A stretch of 64,000 nucleotides of DNA from Thunnus maccoyii (taxonomy: Eukaryota > Chordata > Actinopteri > Scombriformes > Scombridae), in assembly GCF_910596095.1 (NCBI RefSeq), contig NC_056539.1, positions 6,398,501 through 6,462,500 of the forward strand, in the 5' to 3' direction. A program made the translations under genes and the position numbers. Shown here one piece after another: positions 23,113-35,199 of this stretch (position 1 is its first letter; the number at the start of each line of letters is the position of its first letter). The notes beneath the pieces were generated by a model. It worked only from the letters and a program-made list of their open reading frames with translations. It ran no database searches and was not told the DNA's origin.

Positions 23113-23905
23113 CTGTTTGGTGAATTAAGCCTGCAAGCACCACAAATATGAATTTGAAACAGCACTATACACTTAATGCAACTTTAACTCTCTGTATTCA
23201 TTGTTCACTGTGAGGCAGTGTATTATATTGCTGTAATGTAATAGCAGAAATGCAAGTTACAGTATCTGTTCTCTGAGTTAGAGCACTTTGATAACATTTC
23301 AGTTTATGAGTAGAATTTATTCTATGAATAATTTCACTTTTATATGGCATGTAGCACTAGGAGTCCTAGAAAATAAGCAAATGTAAAGAGTTGTCTGCAA
23401 CATATGTTAATAAGTCATTAATAAATGGTTCTTACAATAATATATCAAGTCTGCAGTTGTAAATGTTAATAAGTTGTTAATAAACTGATTTTGCTCTGCA
23501 GCAATTTTCAAGAAGGTAAGTGGTCCAATGGTCTTTCTTATGAATGATGAGTTAAAGAGCTTTTAAACCTTAAAAAATACCTAATTTGAATGTGGTATTG
23601 TAATGGGATATGTTTTTAAACCCAGACTGAACTGACTGAGTATGACATGTATGTCTTGTATTAAGTATTTGGGCACTGTGCTAATATGCGGTGGCTGTAT
23701 TCTGAGAATAGAGGATGTGATTTATAGTTTTTCACTTTCTATCACTGCTACTATTTCTTATGCACAGCCTTTCGTGTTAAATCTTAAACTGCCGTAAGAG
23801 ATGTTTTTGGACAAAACCACAAATTGGTGCATAAAGTGTTCAGTCTTAATTTCAGTTGAATCAAACAAACAACAAATGTAAACAGAGACAGTTTTTGACC
23901 TAGTT

Positions 23906-23944
23906 TTATACAAAGACTGTTTCATCCAAACAGTCTTTGTATAA
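23906..23944. repeat. Perfect 17-bp hairpin with 5-nt loop
   Basis: TTATACAAAGACTGTTT is followed by CATCC and then its exact reverse complement. It lies in otherwise featureless bok-atg4b intergenic DNA. Confidence 0.9.
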
Positions 23945-25194
23945 CATTTTCTTTCTACAGCATCATCCAAAGCTGTTTGTCCATCTGGTAATCATTTTGT
24001 TAGATACTATATAAATGTCAACTATTCAATTAACTCAGCACCAAATTTAAACTTGGTTTTACATTCATTCTCAACATTTTCATGTTTAATACATGTGTGG
24101 TTGAACTTGTTCTGTGAACACCTTACAAATCTGTGCTGCTGAATCAATCCCTATATATTGTTGCATGTATAGTAACACATTTGAGGTGATGTGGGATAAA
24201 AAATGTGATGTTCCAGCACTGCAGTAATTTTTAATATTCAGTAATATCTGGTAATGATTTTTAAATATACAGTATTTTGTATTTGGATGATAAAAATATT
24301 GAAAATCATTGTTGCATAATGCATGAGATGAGCATCACGATTTGATGAATATTTTAGAATTCCAACCTACTGTCTTAATTCAAGGATAAGCCTTATGCTT
24401 AATGTAGTACATTTTTGTGTTTCTCCCTGCTGTATGCTTTTATCCAATTTTCAGTCCAAAAACCTTTCAACAGCAGTGTTGCTTTGTTAAAATCTCTAGT
24501 AAGGAGCTAAGATGTTGCTGGTCAATGGCAGCAACACTAACAGATGTGTGTGTTTGTGTGAATGATTGTATTTACAGGTATTGATGGCTATTTGCTACCT
24601 CCTAAAAGTCAAATAAGAATAACCAGACACAGACTGGCAGATTTAACCAGCAGTCTAACATCAAATGATATGTTAACTATAAAGACGCATCAAAATGAAA
24701 CACCAACTGCACAATTATACTGAGTCAATTAAGGTAATTTGAGCTTGTGGGCAATTTAGTGTTGCCATAAGTGCATGTTTGAGGAATGAGGAAAGCAGAG
24801 CCCGCAGAGATAACTCACATCACAATGAGGAGACGTCTTCCACTTCACTCTCCAACTGAATATTACAGACTAAATGTAAGCAATTAAACAGTTATTGCAA
24901 ATGTATTAATTACTGACCCACAGCAAAGCTCTTGTGTTTTAAACTGCATCTCAAACCATTTTTCTTTACCACAAAACCTTGGTTTGTGAATAAAGAAAAA
25001 TACGTTTTTTACTTAATAATCTTTTTTTAAATTATTGGCTATGGCCAATTTAAACGAGACAAAACATCATTGTTATTTCACAATGAAAATATAAATGGAA
25101 TGATGTTTGATGAGCTGGTCTACAAAAGAACAAGAGTTATGTGTAACGTGAACGCACCGTCATCTGTTTTCAACTGGACGGATACGTCAGCCAC

Positions 25195-25339
25195 AGTTGA
25201 TTGGTTAGGGCATACATAACCACCCCCCTCCCACGTCTTATTGGATATCGTGAGGAATATCCCGCCTCTCTCTCTTCCCATTGGTCCAGCGGGGCAAAGT
25301 GCAGAGAACAACAAACAAGATAGGGTGAAGACCGTCGGG
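25195..25339 (+). promoter_or_regulatory. atg4b: Presumed atg4b promoter with three inverted CCAAT boxes
   Basis: ATTGG (inverted CCAAT) occurs at 25200-25204, 25240-25244 and 25280-25284, exactly 40 bp apart. The stretch directly precedes the atg4b start and lacks a TATA box. NF-Y binding is the established reading of such boxes; the regular spacing is seen directly, and use as the promoter is inferred. Confidence 0.55.
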
Positions 25340-28300
25340 ATGGATGCAGGTAAGCTAGATTTTAGAGCAAAATAAACATTATTTCTCATGCTTAGCCTGG
25401 CTACAAAATATCCACAACATTAGTAGTTCACACCTGGCAACAACTCTTCCACTCTGCCATGATAGGATTGCCAACAAACCGCTGCCAATCCAACACAGAC
25501 CCAGATTGCTTTGTAGCTTTCGGTGACGTTAGCCTGCTAAACTGATGACTAAAGCTAACTGCTAAGTAACGCTAGCCTGCTGTTGTTGAAACCTGGTGGA
25601 TTCCCCGCTTTGACAGCTCGCTGTACAGCTGAACAACTCCATGTACGGTGTCCAGATGCCTTCTGTGTTGATGTCATGTGTTTCTGTAATGTTTCACTCT
25701 TAATAAGTTGTCTTCTGTCCTTGGTTTGACTTGTTTATGCGGCCGTTACGGTACGCCCAAAACGAGACATCTCAGACGATGCACTGTCACCATCACTACT
25801 ACTGTACTACTACTAATAATAATGCAGTCAATTTGTAACGCACTTTTCATTCGTAGTGAAACTCAAAGTGCTACAGCATTAAAAACATATAACATTAAGA
25901 AAATAATAAGAGTTAAGATGAAAAAGTCTTCCTGATTGAAAAGGTTTTTAGGCCTTTTTTAAAAAGAGTCTAGGGTCTGTGCTGCCCTCACATGTTTTTA
26001 TCAAAAGACACTTTCGTTTCTGACGTATATTTAGGTTTTTATGTAGGGTTAAAGTCTCCCTCCATTTAAACATAAAAACATAAGTTTTTCTTCTTGTTCC
26101 TATAGTTGCATGTTTGAGCTTCACTGTGAAGAGTGATGTATGTACAGACTTTGACACTAGAAAGATGTTTTCACATTGATCTGCTGAAAGTGGAACGTTT
26201 CTCTGTGCTCATTGAAAGTCAGATTTTAACATTTCTTTTTCTAAATATGTTAAAATAGGATTTTATGAATTTATGATGACATATTTCACTATTTTCTTTC
26301 TGGTGATATTTAAAGCTGCGTTAATTTGGGATATTATGGATGGAAAAACATAAATGCTGTCTTAAATCTTGAAAACATTACAATATTTCATTTGATTATC
26401 ATTGATGCTTTAATTTACAAGATTCTCCAATAATCACTACTATAATTTTACAGCTACAACAGTCAAATAAATGTAGTGTATAAAAACTACCTCTGAAATG
26501 TAAAAGTATAAATCAGCATAAAGTGGAAATAACTCTGTACGGTACTCTAAAGTTGTACTGAAAACACAGAGAGCACTATTAGCCATCAGACAGCTGAGAT
26601 ATAGTATGCAGCAAGACTCATTTAGTTGGTAATAGCTCTCAGAGAAAACGAGTAAACTTGCTGATGCATGTCTTTCTCTTCCAACTGTCAATATATGTCT
26701 TTATTGTTTATCTTTCTGTGTCTCAAGTAACAAACTGCTGATACTCAGACAAATTAGTAAACTGTCAACTTTTGCTGCCGGTAATTCTTAATGCGAACGA
26801 CCTTATGTGTCCGCAAAAACCTTTTTTTAAACTTTATATCATATCTTTATATATATTTATACATTTCCAGTGTATTATTAAAGTCACCAGACCAAAACAT
26901 GTCTTGCTTGTTTTCTTATGAGAAACTGAACCCTTAAATGGTGTCCCAGACTGTTTGTGCCAGATTTTCTCCCTGGCCTTGAGCCCAGTAATTCCAACTG
27001 CAGAGGCAAGTCTGTTACTGTGATTGCGTTTTGCCATCACACTTTTCTTGACAGCACCTACTTACTGAATTATATATGTACTTATTTAATAATATAATCA
27101 TATTTATTTATAGAGTACTTTTCAAAATACACATTACAGAGTTCTTTACAAAAGCAGCAAAATAAAACAGAGAAATCATAAAATTATTAGGTTTTAAAAA
27201 ACAGATAAAAACCAATTCAGTTTAGGAAAAACCAAGAAAAAAATGAAAAGAAATAAAACACAGTTCAAAGAAAATTAAAACTCAAGTAAAGTCAAGAAAG
27301 ACTTTGCCATTAAAGTATGTTTTAAGAAGAGACCATTTATTACCAATTATTTGCACCTCCTCTCTGGAGCTGATTGGGATTCAGTGTCTGGCTCAAGGAC
27401 ACGTGTACTGGCTTTCTTGTCCTGTGGCCCCCGTCTGGGATACTCCATCTTTACTCCCTGTCAGAAAGCTGCACTGTCATCAGCTGCAACAGGTGGTCAG
27501 TGACATGAAAACCACCAGCGATTTCCCCCTTTGTAATTTCCCACAGTCTCACAGTTCATTCACATCTTCTTTTGCCGCAGCTACCTTGACATACGACACA
27601 CTTCGCTTCGGAGAGTTTGAAGATTTTCCTGAGACCTCAGACCCTGTTTGGATCTTAGGAAAAGAATACAATGCACTCACAGGTAGGACTGTGGAATACA
27701 GAGAAAGGAAAACTGATGAATGAGTATTTAAGTAATGAAGAATCAAATTGGCCAGTATACTCTTATCTATGTGGATGTGTTATAATGTGCTGATTTCTTC
27801 TCTTCATGTAGAGAAAGATGAGATTTTATCAGATGTCACTTCACGACTGTGGTTCACATACAGAAAAAACTTCCCTCCGATCGGTAAGTTAAAGCAAAAG
27901 ATATATAACTTGATGAGTTTGGAGATTTGAGTAATTTGTGTTTTCACATATAACTATAATGTCTGATTCCTGACTGTGTTACAGGGGGAACAGGACCAAC
28001 ATCAGACACAGGATGGGGATGTATGTTGCGTTGCGGCCAGATGATCCTCGGCGAGGCTTTGGTGTGTCGACATTTAGGCAGAGGTAAGACAGCTATAAGT
28101 GGATGAAAGCAGATTTAATCACTGTGTGGCACTTACAGCTCTTCTCCAGCGAGTAGACCATACCAAACAGAGCTTGTTTTAAAGCAGCTTGACAACTGGC
28201 TTTTTGTTCTCAGACTGGAGATGGGTCAGAGGCCAGAAACAAAGAGAAGAGTACATCAGTATTCTCAACGCCTTCATTGACAAAAAAGACAGCTATTATT

Positions 28301-31300
28301 CCATCCATCAAATTGGTGAGTAGTGACTGTCAAACATTTCCAATTATATCAAGAGCTCACTCAGACAGTCCTGGAAGAGTTTGCATAAAATTGTGTTTTT
28401 CTTTTTTTTTTTTTGTTCCTAAATTCTGCAGCTCAAATGGGAGTTGGAGAAGGAAAGCCTATAGGCCAGTGGTATGGACCAAACACAGTCGCCCAGGTTC
28501 TAAAGTAAGTACTGGAACATAGCTGAGAGTTAATGATGGTTTTTCATTATCAGTTAATCATTGGAATATCTTAAATGAGAAATACTGTGAAAAATGCCGT
28601 CACAAGTTCCCAAAGCTCTGTGTGCAACCTTCAAACGCCTTAGTTTGACCAAAGTAGTCAAAAACCTGACAAATATTTATAGTTACAATCATATAAAACA
28701 GAGATAAACAGCAGATCCACTCATTTTAGAATCAGGAACCTGGGAGTTGTGGGCATTTTTACTGGATAACTTAAAGATTAAAGTTGCTCTGTAGAGTTTT
28801 CTTGAAGCAAAAGTTATGTTTACATCCAGTATTTCTCACCAAAACACATTGTTTGTGCATCCTTGAGATCTTAACAAATGTGTTGAATGCATTTCCTCTC
28901 TCACTCAACATTTGCAAAGCCCATTTATAAAGATTTCAAATTATATTTCATATTTACATCCATGTTTGCTAGCTTGTGCTCACAAGTGCACAATACAAAC
29001 AAAATGGGGACCCACCCATAAAAACATTGCTCTATAGCGCCACTAGTGGCCAAAAACTCCACAAGGAACCTTTTAATCAATCATCAAATTGTTGCAAAGT
29101 CTGTCGATCTTTGCGGTTTAATTTTTTTATTTTCATTTTTCACAGCAATATTGCAACTGCTGTCGTAGTGAATATGTCACTTTTAGAAAAGATAAGTGCC
29201 CACATGTATCTGTAGAGACCTGCAGGAGTCTGTTTTGATGGTTTACACAATCTGTCTGGCAGGTTTTTATAAAAGTACACAAAATGAACAGTGTAGCCTG
29301 TGGAGTACATCCAGTAGAAAAGCATATCAGTCTGAACTGCAAAGTCTGACTGAATGTAAAAAAAAAAACAAGACAAGAGACAGTCAGTCGAAGCAGAACA
29401 GCACTTTGTTTGTGTTGACGTTGCCACATAAACAAGTGTCTGCTTAGAAAAACTTAAGACATTCAGTCAGTGTGATTGAGACACACACTGTGAGGCATTC
29501 ACTTGCTCGTATTGCATCATATTTTATGGCCTGGTCTCAGTTTCCTTTATGTATTGACGTCCCGCTGCCAAACAATTAACAAAACAGATAAGACCGAGGA
29601 GCTTTTAACAACAATCTAAATAAGTGCGCTTCAATCTTGATAAAGCTCGTAACTGTCTCAATGTGCTGTCTCGCTTTCAGGAAGCTGGCAGTGTTCGATA
29701 CATGGAGCAGATTAGTTGTACACGTGGCGATGGACAACACCGTGGTCATCGAGGAGATCAGTGAGTGCAGCTGTGTTTGTGTTTATTTCCACTGTTATTA
29801 TTCGTTATTGGCAAAAGCAGATTAAATCTCACTTTGGTTAAACTATGGACCCTGCTGAGTTTCTTAATACCAAAGCAGTCCGTCTTTTGATACTCTCTCA
29901 CATGCGAATAGTTAAACATGAGATAGAAAGATCTCTGAGTGGAGAGCTTTCATCATATTGATTGCTGTCTCTGATGAGATAAAAGGGGAAGCAGCTGAGT
30001 CAGTGGAAGTGGTTCACTATCAAACACATGTGTAGAAGTCTCTCATAAATTTCCATCTGTGAAGTTTTGTTTTGTTTTGACAAATGTCAGTGATTATGTT
30101 TGTTTCTGTGTTTATTTGTTTCACTGCAGAGCTTCTTTGTATGCCTTGGCTGGACCCTGCAGGAGCCTGTGGTGAGTCAGAGGGAGTGGGTGAGCTCAAT
30201 GGCTGCCTGGAGGGTGCATGTGCCCTGTCAGAGGAGGAGACGGCTCTCTGGAAACCTCTCGTCCTGCTCATCCCCCTCAGGCTGGGCCTGAGTGATATAA
30301 ATGAGGCCTACATTGAAACCCTCAAGGTGATACTTCATCAAGCACACTCACATTGTAAATCTATTCAAACAATAATTTCCCAATCTTAGAGGGTTTATAT
30401 TATATTGGAGAAATTGACCATTATTTACCTAAATATGGGCATGGGAAATCTAGTTCTTATTCGTTGTAATTACCACATTGGGTGGTGATTCAGACTTCAA
30501 ATTAGTCCTTCCTGACAACTGTGTTGCCACGCAACAGTAATGTAGCTAGCTAGTTTCAAACTAATGATTCACTAAATCAGGTTGCACCATTAAAACTGAA
30601 CAAATATCTTATCTAGTAAAGCACTAATATGTAAAAATAGTAGTACTAGTAATATGTAAATCAGTTGTTCAGAAACATCTGTCACTGTCCAGTAAGAGGC
30701 AAACAAATATGTAAATGAAGTCAATGTAGCATCACAAGCTGTAACACAACTTCCAAAGCAGCCAACATATATATATAAACTGTACCTCCAATCCTTTGTG
30801 AATGAACAGTACCAGTCAAATGTTCTGACACACTTTCATGTTCAAGAGAATGAGAAGGTGTCCTGACTTTTGACTGGTACTGTAGGTACAACTTTCTCTT
30901 ATGCATACTTGTAGAAATATGTATGTTTTAGAATTAGTGATATTCATGTAGTTTACAGTGAGAGGGGAATATCTAGCTGTGCTAAGTTATCTGATGTTAT
31001 GTAGTCATCTAGTCTAACATTATAGATATGGTATTTCATTAGAGATATATTGTGTTTTTCTGTAAAGTGTCAGGTCAGATATGTCCACCACCTGACAGTT
31101 AGTAGTTGTAAATGTGAAGGAACAACTCATCTCTACATAATAACTATGTATTTAATTCAGTAATCCACTTAGCAAACACTTTAGTTAAAATGAGGCTAAC
31201 TAGTTTGAACTAATGAACAGCTGGTCCGACCAGTCCCTGATGTTCACTACATGTTTGGTCAGTAATTAGGATGTTATAAGGGTTCCTGCATGCTGTTTGA

Positions 31301-32850
31301 AACAGACTACGTGCTCTCACATGCGTAGTCACAAACCACTTCCATTACATAACATTGGACGACGTGCAGATGTGGCCGGTTAGAAATACTGTGTGCACAG
31401 CTCCTTGTTGATTTGCTCCAAATATTCTTTTGTTCAGGGAACAGTCTTGATATGCTCCATCTGTCTCTCAGTGTATGACTATTTAAACAATTTTCCAGCA
31501 CAGAATATGTAAAATAAACACTGAGATATACACAGAGTAAATTTGGATAATGCAGTGCAGTCAGCCCCACAATTCAAAATCAATAGACTGTAATGAACAC
31601 TTAATCTAAACATCACCGAATGACCAAGTTCAGACACTGGAATCCATGTTAGCTGGTTTCACATCAACCTTCTGGGAGGGATTTTTGATTTGTACACAGT
31701 GTAAACTTGTGTCTTAGTAAAATGGAACTAAACTTACATGAAAAAAAAAACACAAAAACTGTTAAACGTTGGAAAATGGTTGGCAGTAATGTGAAGTATA
31801 TGTACTTTGTAGTAAATTGGCAAATAAATGTAATACAAATGCTACTTTAAATGAACTCTGAGGCAAATTTAGCTACAGTCGGGGTGAGATAAACCCTCTT
31901 GTCTCTCTTCACAGCAATGCTTCATGCTGCCTCAGTCCCTGGGTGTTATTGGGGGAAAACCCAACAGTGCCCATTACTTCATTGGTTATGTCGGTATGTC
32001 TGGTCTCTGTGTTTGTGAAATACGCCCAGCTCATGCTCACCATATTGATTTTCACTCCCATAAAGACAACAATCTAATTCCGAACGTCTGTCTTTTCTCG
32101 TCAGGGGAGGAGCTCATCTACTTAGACCCGCACACCACACAGCCGGCGGTGGAGCCGTGTGAAGACGGCCAGGTCCCCGATGAGACGTACCATTGTCAGC
32201 ACCCGCCTTGTCGCATGCACATCTGTGAACTGGACCCGTCCATTGCAGCGGTAGGAATGCTAGAGAGGCTTTTATAGCACAGAGCTTTTGTATCTCAAAC
32301 TAAAGGCTATTGTTAAAACGTGAATGTGAGCAGGCTGAAAAACTTTTTGCAGTAACTACTCAGATGTTCCATAGCTGATTGTATTCTGGGGTCTGCCAGG
32401 GTTTCTTCTGCAGAACAGAGGACGAGTTTGACGACTGGTGTATGCGCATAAGAAGGGTATGTCTCAGTGTACACTGCTCTTTTGTTGCTCCCTTGACTCA
32501 TGTATAGCAGATGAATAAAGCATCACTTTTCTGTTAGAGGAACTCGTACATCATAACATTGAAATCTTTCTCTTCTAGCTCTCCTGCAACAGAGGGGGCT
32601 TGCCTATGTTTGAACTAGTAGACAGTCAGCCCTCTCACATGGTCAGCGTGGATGCCCTTAACCTTACTCCTGGTAAATAAACAACGCATGTTCTGCAGAA
32701 TACATTCTAACAAATATGTTAATGAAAATGAATTTTAATGTTATGTTGTTTTTATGTGCTAACGCTCCCTTTGCAGATTTCTCCGACTCGGACAGGTTGG
32801 AACGGTTCTTTGATTCAGAAGACGAGGAGTTCGAGATCCTTTCCTTGTGA
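25340..32850 (+). CDS. atg4b: ATG4B, cysteine protease of autophagy
   Basis: Cytosolic protease that trims the C-terminus of LC3/GABARAP (ATG8) proteins and later removes them from lipid. Thirteen exons: 25340-25349, 27581-27682, 27812-27883, 27985-28083, 28214-28315, 28432-28504, 29681-29760, 30130-30326, 31915-31993, 32105-32250, 32400-32456, 32579-32672, 32777-32850. They total 394 residues (human 393). The first coding exon gives only MDA plus one base. The N-terminus carries the TYDTL LC3-interacting motif (7-11). The catalytic cysteine sits in [10 protein letters not shown] (Cys74), and the Asp-His partner pair in YLDPHTT (~279/281). The tail ends [10 protein letters not shown], the second LIR-like motif. 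The least conserved part is residues ~204-247 (exon 30130-30326), as in other vertebrates. The gene converges with dtymk. Confidence 0.98.
25815..25975. mobile_element. Probable eroded repeat in atg4b intron 1
   Basis: A TA-rich start and the run AACGCACTTTTCATTCG..GAAACTCAAAGTGCTACAGC resemble the 'cell-size' repeat ends common in fish introns. A related-looking segment (TTTATAGAGTACTTTTCAAA) begins at about 27110 in the same intron. Family not identified. Confidence 0.35.
27085..27345. mobile_element. Probable eroded A-rich repeat in atg4b intron 1
   Basis: The segment starts near TATTTATTTATAGAGTACTT, then a long purine/A-rich stretch (27150-27290). It resembles the segment at 25815-25975. 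No coding capacity; identity uncertain. Confidence 0.35.
28770..29085. mobile_element. Short dispersed repeat in an atg4b intron
   Basis: Bounded by AAAGTTGCTCTGTAGAGTTT on the left and GCGCCACTAGTGGCCAAAAA then CCTTTTAATC on the right. The CACTAGTGGCCAAAA block is related to the 3' block of the elements at 17658 and 54401, so it is likely a member of a similar non-autonomous group. Confidence 0.45.
30806..30884. mobile_element. Minimal fold-back of Tc1/mariner-type terminal repeats, atg4b intron
   Basis: CAGTACCAGTCAAA at the left is inverted at the right (TTTTGACTGGTACTG), with about 50 bp between. The sequence matches the terminal repeats of Tc1-like transposons abundant in fish (recalled). 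A second trace of the same terminus is at 48787-48845. Confidence 0.65.
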
Positions 32851-33392
32851 GGAACATATGAACAATGATTTACTGTTCTTGACAGTAGGCGAAAGCTTCT
32901 CTCTCTTCTCTGTATCAGAAGGGAAGCCTGAGGGGATGAACATTTCTGGAGACCTCTTGAGCCGGTCCAGCTCCAATGGTGTAGTTCAGCGTGTGTCACA
33001 CAGCGTTCCTTCTCAACAGCCTCTGAATGCTCTCTGTATCCGACATTGAGACTGCCTGGTGGAAGCCGTAGCAGGAGCTCAGGATCAATTCTGTATGCAC
33101 ATCTTCACATTACATGTGTTTCCATTTGAGTCTTAACACTTTAAATGTTTATTCTGAAGTGATATGGTGCCTTTCCCTGACTCCATAAGTAAAAAAAAAT
33201 TGCCATAACAGTTTTATGTTGTATAGACACATAATGGTTCATGATGCCCATGGCTTATGCGGTTTGTAACTAACTGAAATCTGTAACAGCCTGTAATGAA
33301 ACCAAATTTAGTCAGATCTGCAGACAAGTTGTATTAATTGCAAAGTATCCTTGCCAAGTCTAAAACATATACACTAGTTCATTTGAAGATTA

Positions 33393-33398
33393 TTTATT
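33393..33398 (-). terminator. dtymk: Polyadenylation signal for dtymk
   Basis: TTTATT on the plus strand reads AATAAA on the minus strand, about 315 bp after the dtymk stop. It is the first canonical signal in that direction. Confidence 0.45.
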
Positions 33399-33452
33399 TA
33401 CTCAACACAATATGTAGACAGGTGAAAGAATAGACATGTAAGAGGATTCAAA

Positions 33453-33458
33453 AATAAA
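33453..33458 (+). terminator. atg4b: Polyadenylation signal for atg4b
   Basis: AATAAA about 0.6 kb after the stop, lying beyond the minus-strand AATAAA at 33393-33398 of the convergent gene. Confidence 0.45.
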
Positions 33459-33711
33459 AATCAGACTGATATTTGAATATTGTATATCTCTTCGATTTCA
33501 AGAACTTGTGAAATGAACTTTGAAACAAAGCAAAGTCATTTCTCCTCCATTCTATACAAAGCACAAGTAAAAACAGGGGCTAAGCAAAGAATTTAGTATG
33601 CTCTAGAGTCATTTTGATACTATACCGTAAATAATAATAATACACAAAATAGCAAAATATTACATTGTATCTTAGTTGCAAATTAGCAGTTTTACCGAGA
33701 ATAGTTTAAGT

Positions 33712-35119
33712 TCACGTCCACAGCTGTCCAAGTGGAAGGTTCTGAGCCATGTTGATAGCATTAATGGTATGACTGGCGATGTTCTCGTGCACATCTTCAA
33801 CACTCTGAGAAGCATCAATGACCTACGACAGACAATTAACATCATGAGATGGTTTTATATTCTGGATTTAAACAACACTCTGACATCCAGATCTGCTTCG
33901 TACCCACCTGCCAGTTGACTGAAGGATCCTTCATCAGCTGTTCAAATTTCTGCTGAACCGCTCTTTGGAAGACACTGGTCTCATATCTCTCTTCTCCAAA
34001 CTGACCTCTGAGAGCGGCCTCGGCTGGGCTGAGCTGCAGAAACATAACAAGGTCTGGCTTCGGCAGTCCCACGTCAGGCTTCTTGCACCAGTCCAGACAG
34101 AAACCCTGGAGAAGATGAACATAAATCTGATCTGTTGCTCCTCTCAAACACACATTATAATACTGTCAGCTGTGTATGGATGCACAGTTTGAAAGGCTAA
34201 TAAATGACTTACTGGCTTGGCACTGGTGAAAGCAGCTCCAGAGAAGGCGTACCGATCTACAACCAGAGTGGTGCCTTGCTCCAGCTTCTTCTTCATTAAA
34301 GGCCTGTGGGTTGGAACAATTATATTATTATAATGTACACAAGCCAGAGCAAATCAGTCAAGGCTAATGACAAAAGAAAAATGAAGAGTATTTTCATCAT
34401 TTCCATCATAAATGTGCTTGCAGAGACGTCAGGTACATTAATTCAAAGTTGTGTATATTTTCAAAGTAAAGCTGGTGATATTCTACGTTTTTATTGTCAA
34501 CAAATCCCATCAGAAGACCAGAGAAGATCAAAACTAGCAATGCGTTAGCCCCTGTCTTAATGCTGGGGGGGTAGTGGAAACGTGTCTTTTTATAAATTGA
34601 TAACTGACCCTTACAAGTAGTGTCATTCTTAATACTGCGTTCACTTAAATACGTTGCTCAATGTGAGGCATTGAATGCTGTAATTTACAGTGTCGTTGGT
34701 ACTTTTATTGAAGGTCACTATATGAGAGTCTTACACCAGTTCCCAGCGGTTTGCAGAGAACAGCAAGTGCACGGTGTGGTCCTCCAGATCGCTCTTGTTC
34801 TCCAGGTAAGAGCTGATCAGCTGCCCTATCGTCGTGCTCCTGTCTGTGACCACAACACATTCAATTAACACTTCACTTTAATGGAAAGCTTTCTCTACAA
34901 AACACACCAGCACGGAGACTGAAACTGACATCCAAAAGCACAGCTGTGTTAACTGTGTTAAAGGTGACAGAACAAAAGACAGGCCTCACCAGGAAATCTC
35001 ATCATCTCCGCCGGCTGTCCGCTCTGCTGCAGCGCCTGGACCAGCTTCTTACACTGCGTCGTTTTCCCGGCTCGGTCCACTCCCTCCAGGACAATAAGCG
35101 CTCCTCTTTTACACGCCAT
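33712..35119 (-). CDS. dtymk: Thymidylate kinase (dTMP kinase)
   Basis: Phosphorylates dTMP to dTDP with ATP, the last specific step of dTTP synthesis. Five exons in transcript order: 34990-35119, 34735-34843, 34213-34303, 33908-34105, 33712-33822, totalling 212 residues, equal to human. The start [20 protein letters not shown] carries the P-loop (GVDRAGKT, residues 13-20). VVDRYAFSG is the DRY-type substrate-binding motif. The lid segment follows ([16 protein letters not shown]) and the tail is [10 protein letters not shown]. At exon 2 the donor is the second of two overlapping GT sites (GT|GTAAG), because only that keeps frame into exon 3 (VPLMKKK). The gene is convergent with atg4b and is preceded by an E2F-like site and an inverted CCAAT-bearing repeat, fitting S-phase expression. 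Confidence 0.97.
34466..34560 (+). mobile_element. Solo terminus of a MITE-like repeat, dtymk intron 2
   Basis: AAAGCTGGTGATATTCTAC followed by TTATTGTCAACAAATCCCAT and AGCAATGCGTTAG is the same terminal sequence as both ends of the element at 39044-39622. Confidence 0.6.
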
Positions 35120-35199
35120 TTGTCCGGCTCCTGTGTTTTACAAAAAGGCAAAGACGAGCAGACTTCTCCCCGTAAGTGTCAAAATGGAGAGTTGGCTCC

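Larger units (their letters stand above)
22641..25190. other. bok-atg4b intergenic stretch
   Basis: AT-rich, with no gene. THAP4, which lies here in human, is not visible. It contains a compound repeat (22886-23112) and a perfect hairpin (23906-23944), listed separately. Confidence 0.6.
32851..33475 (+). other. atg4b: atg4b 3' untranslated region
   Basis: Runs from the stop to AATAAA at 33453-33458. The last part overlaps the predicted 3' UTR of dtymk on the other strand. Confidence 0.5.

Noticed and set aside
27304-27723. A 139-codon open frame upstream of and through atg4b exon 2
   Set aside because: Only 27581-27682 matches ATG4B and in the frame used by atg4b; the upstream part has no similarity and lies before a clear acceptor.
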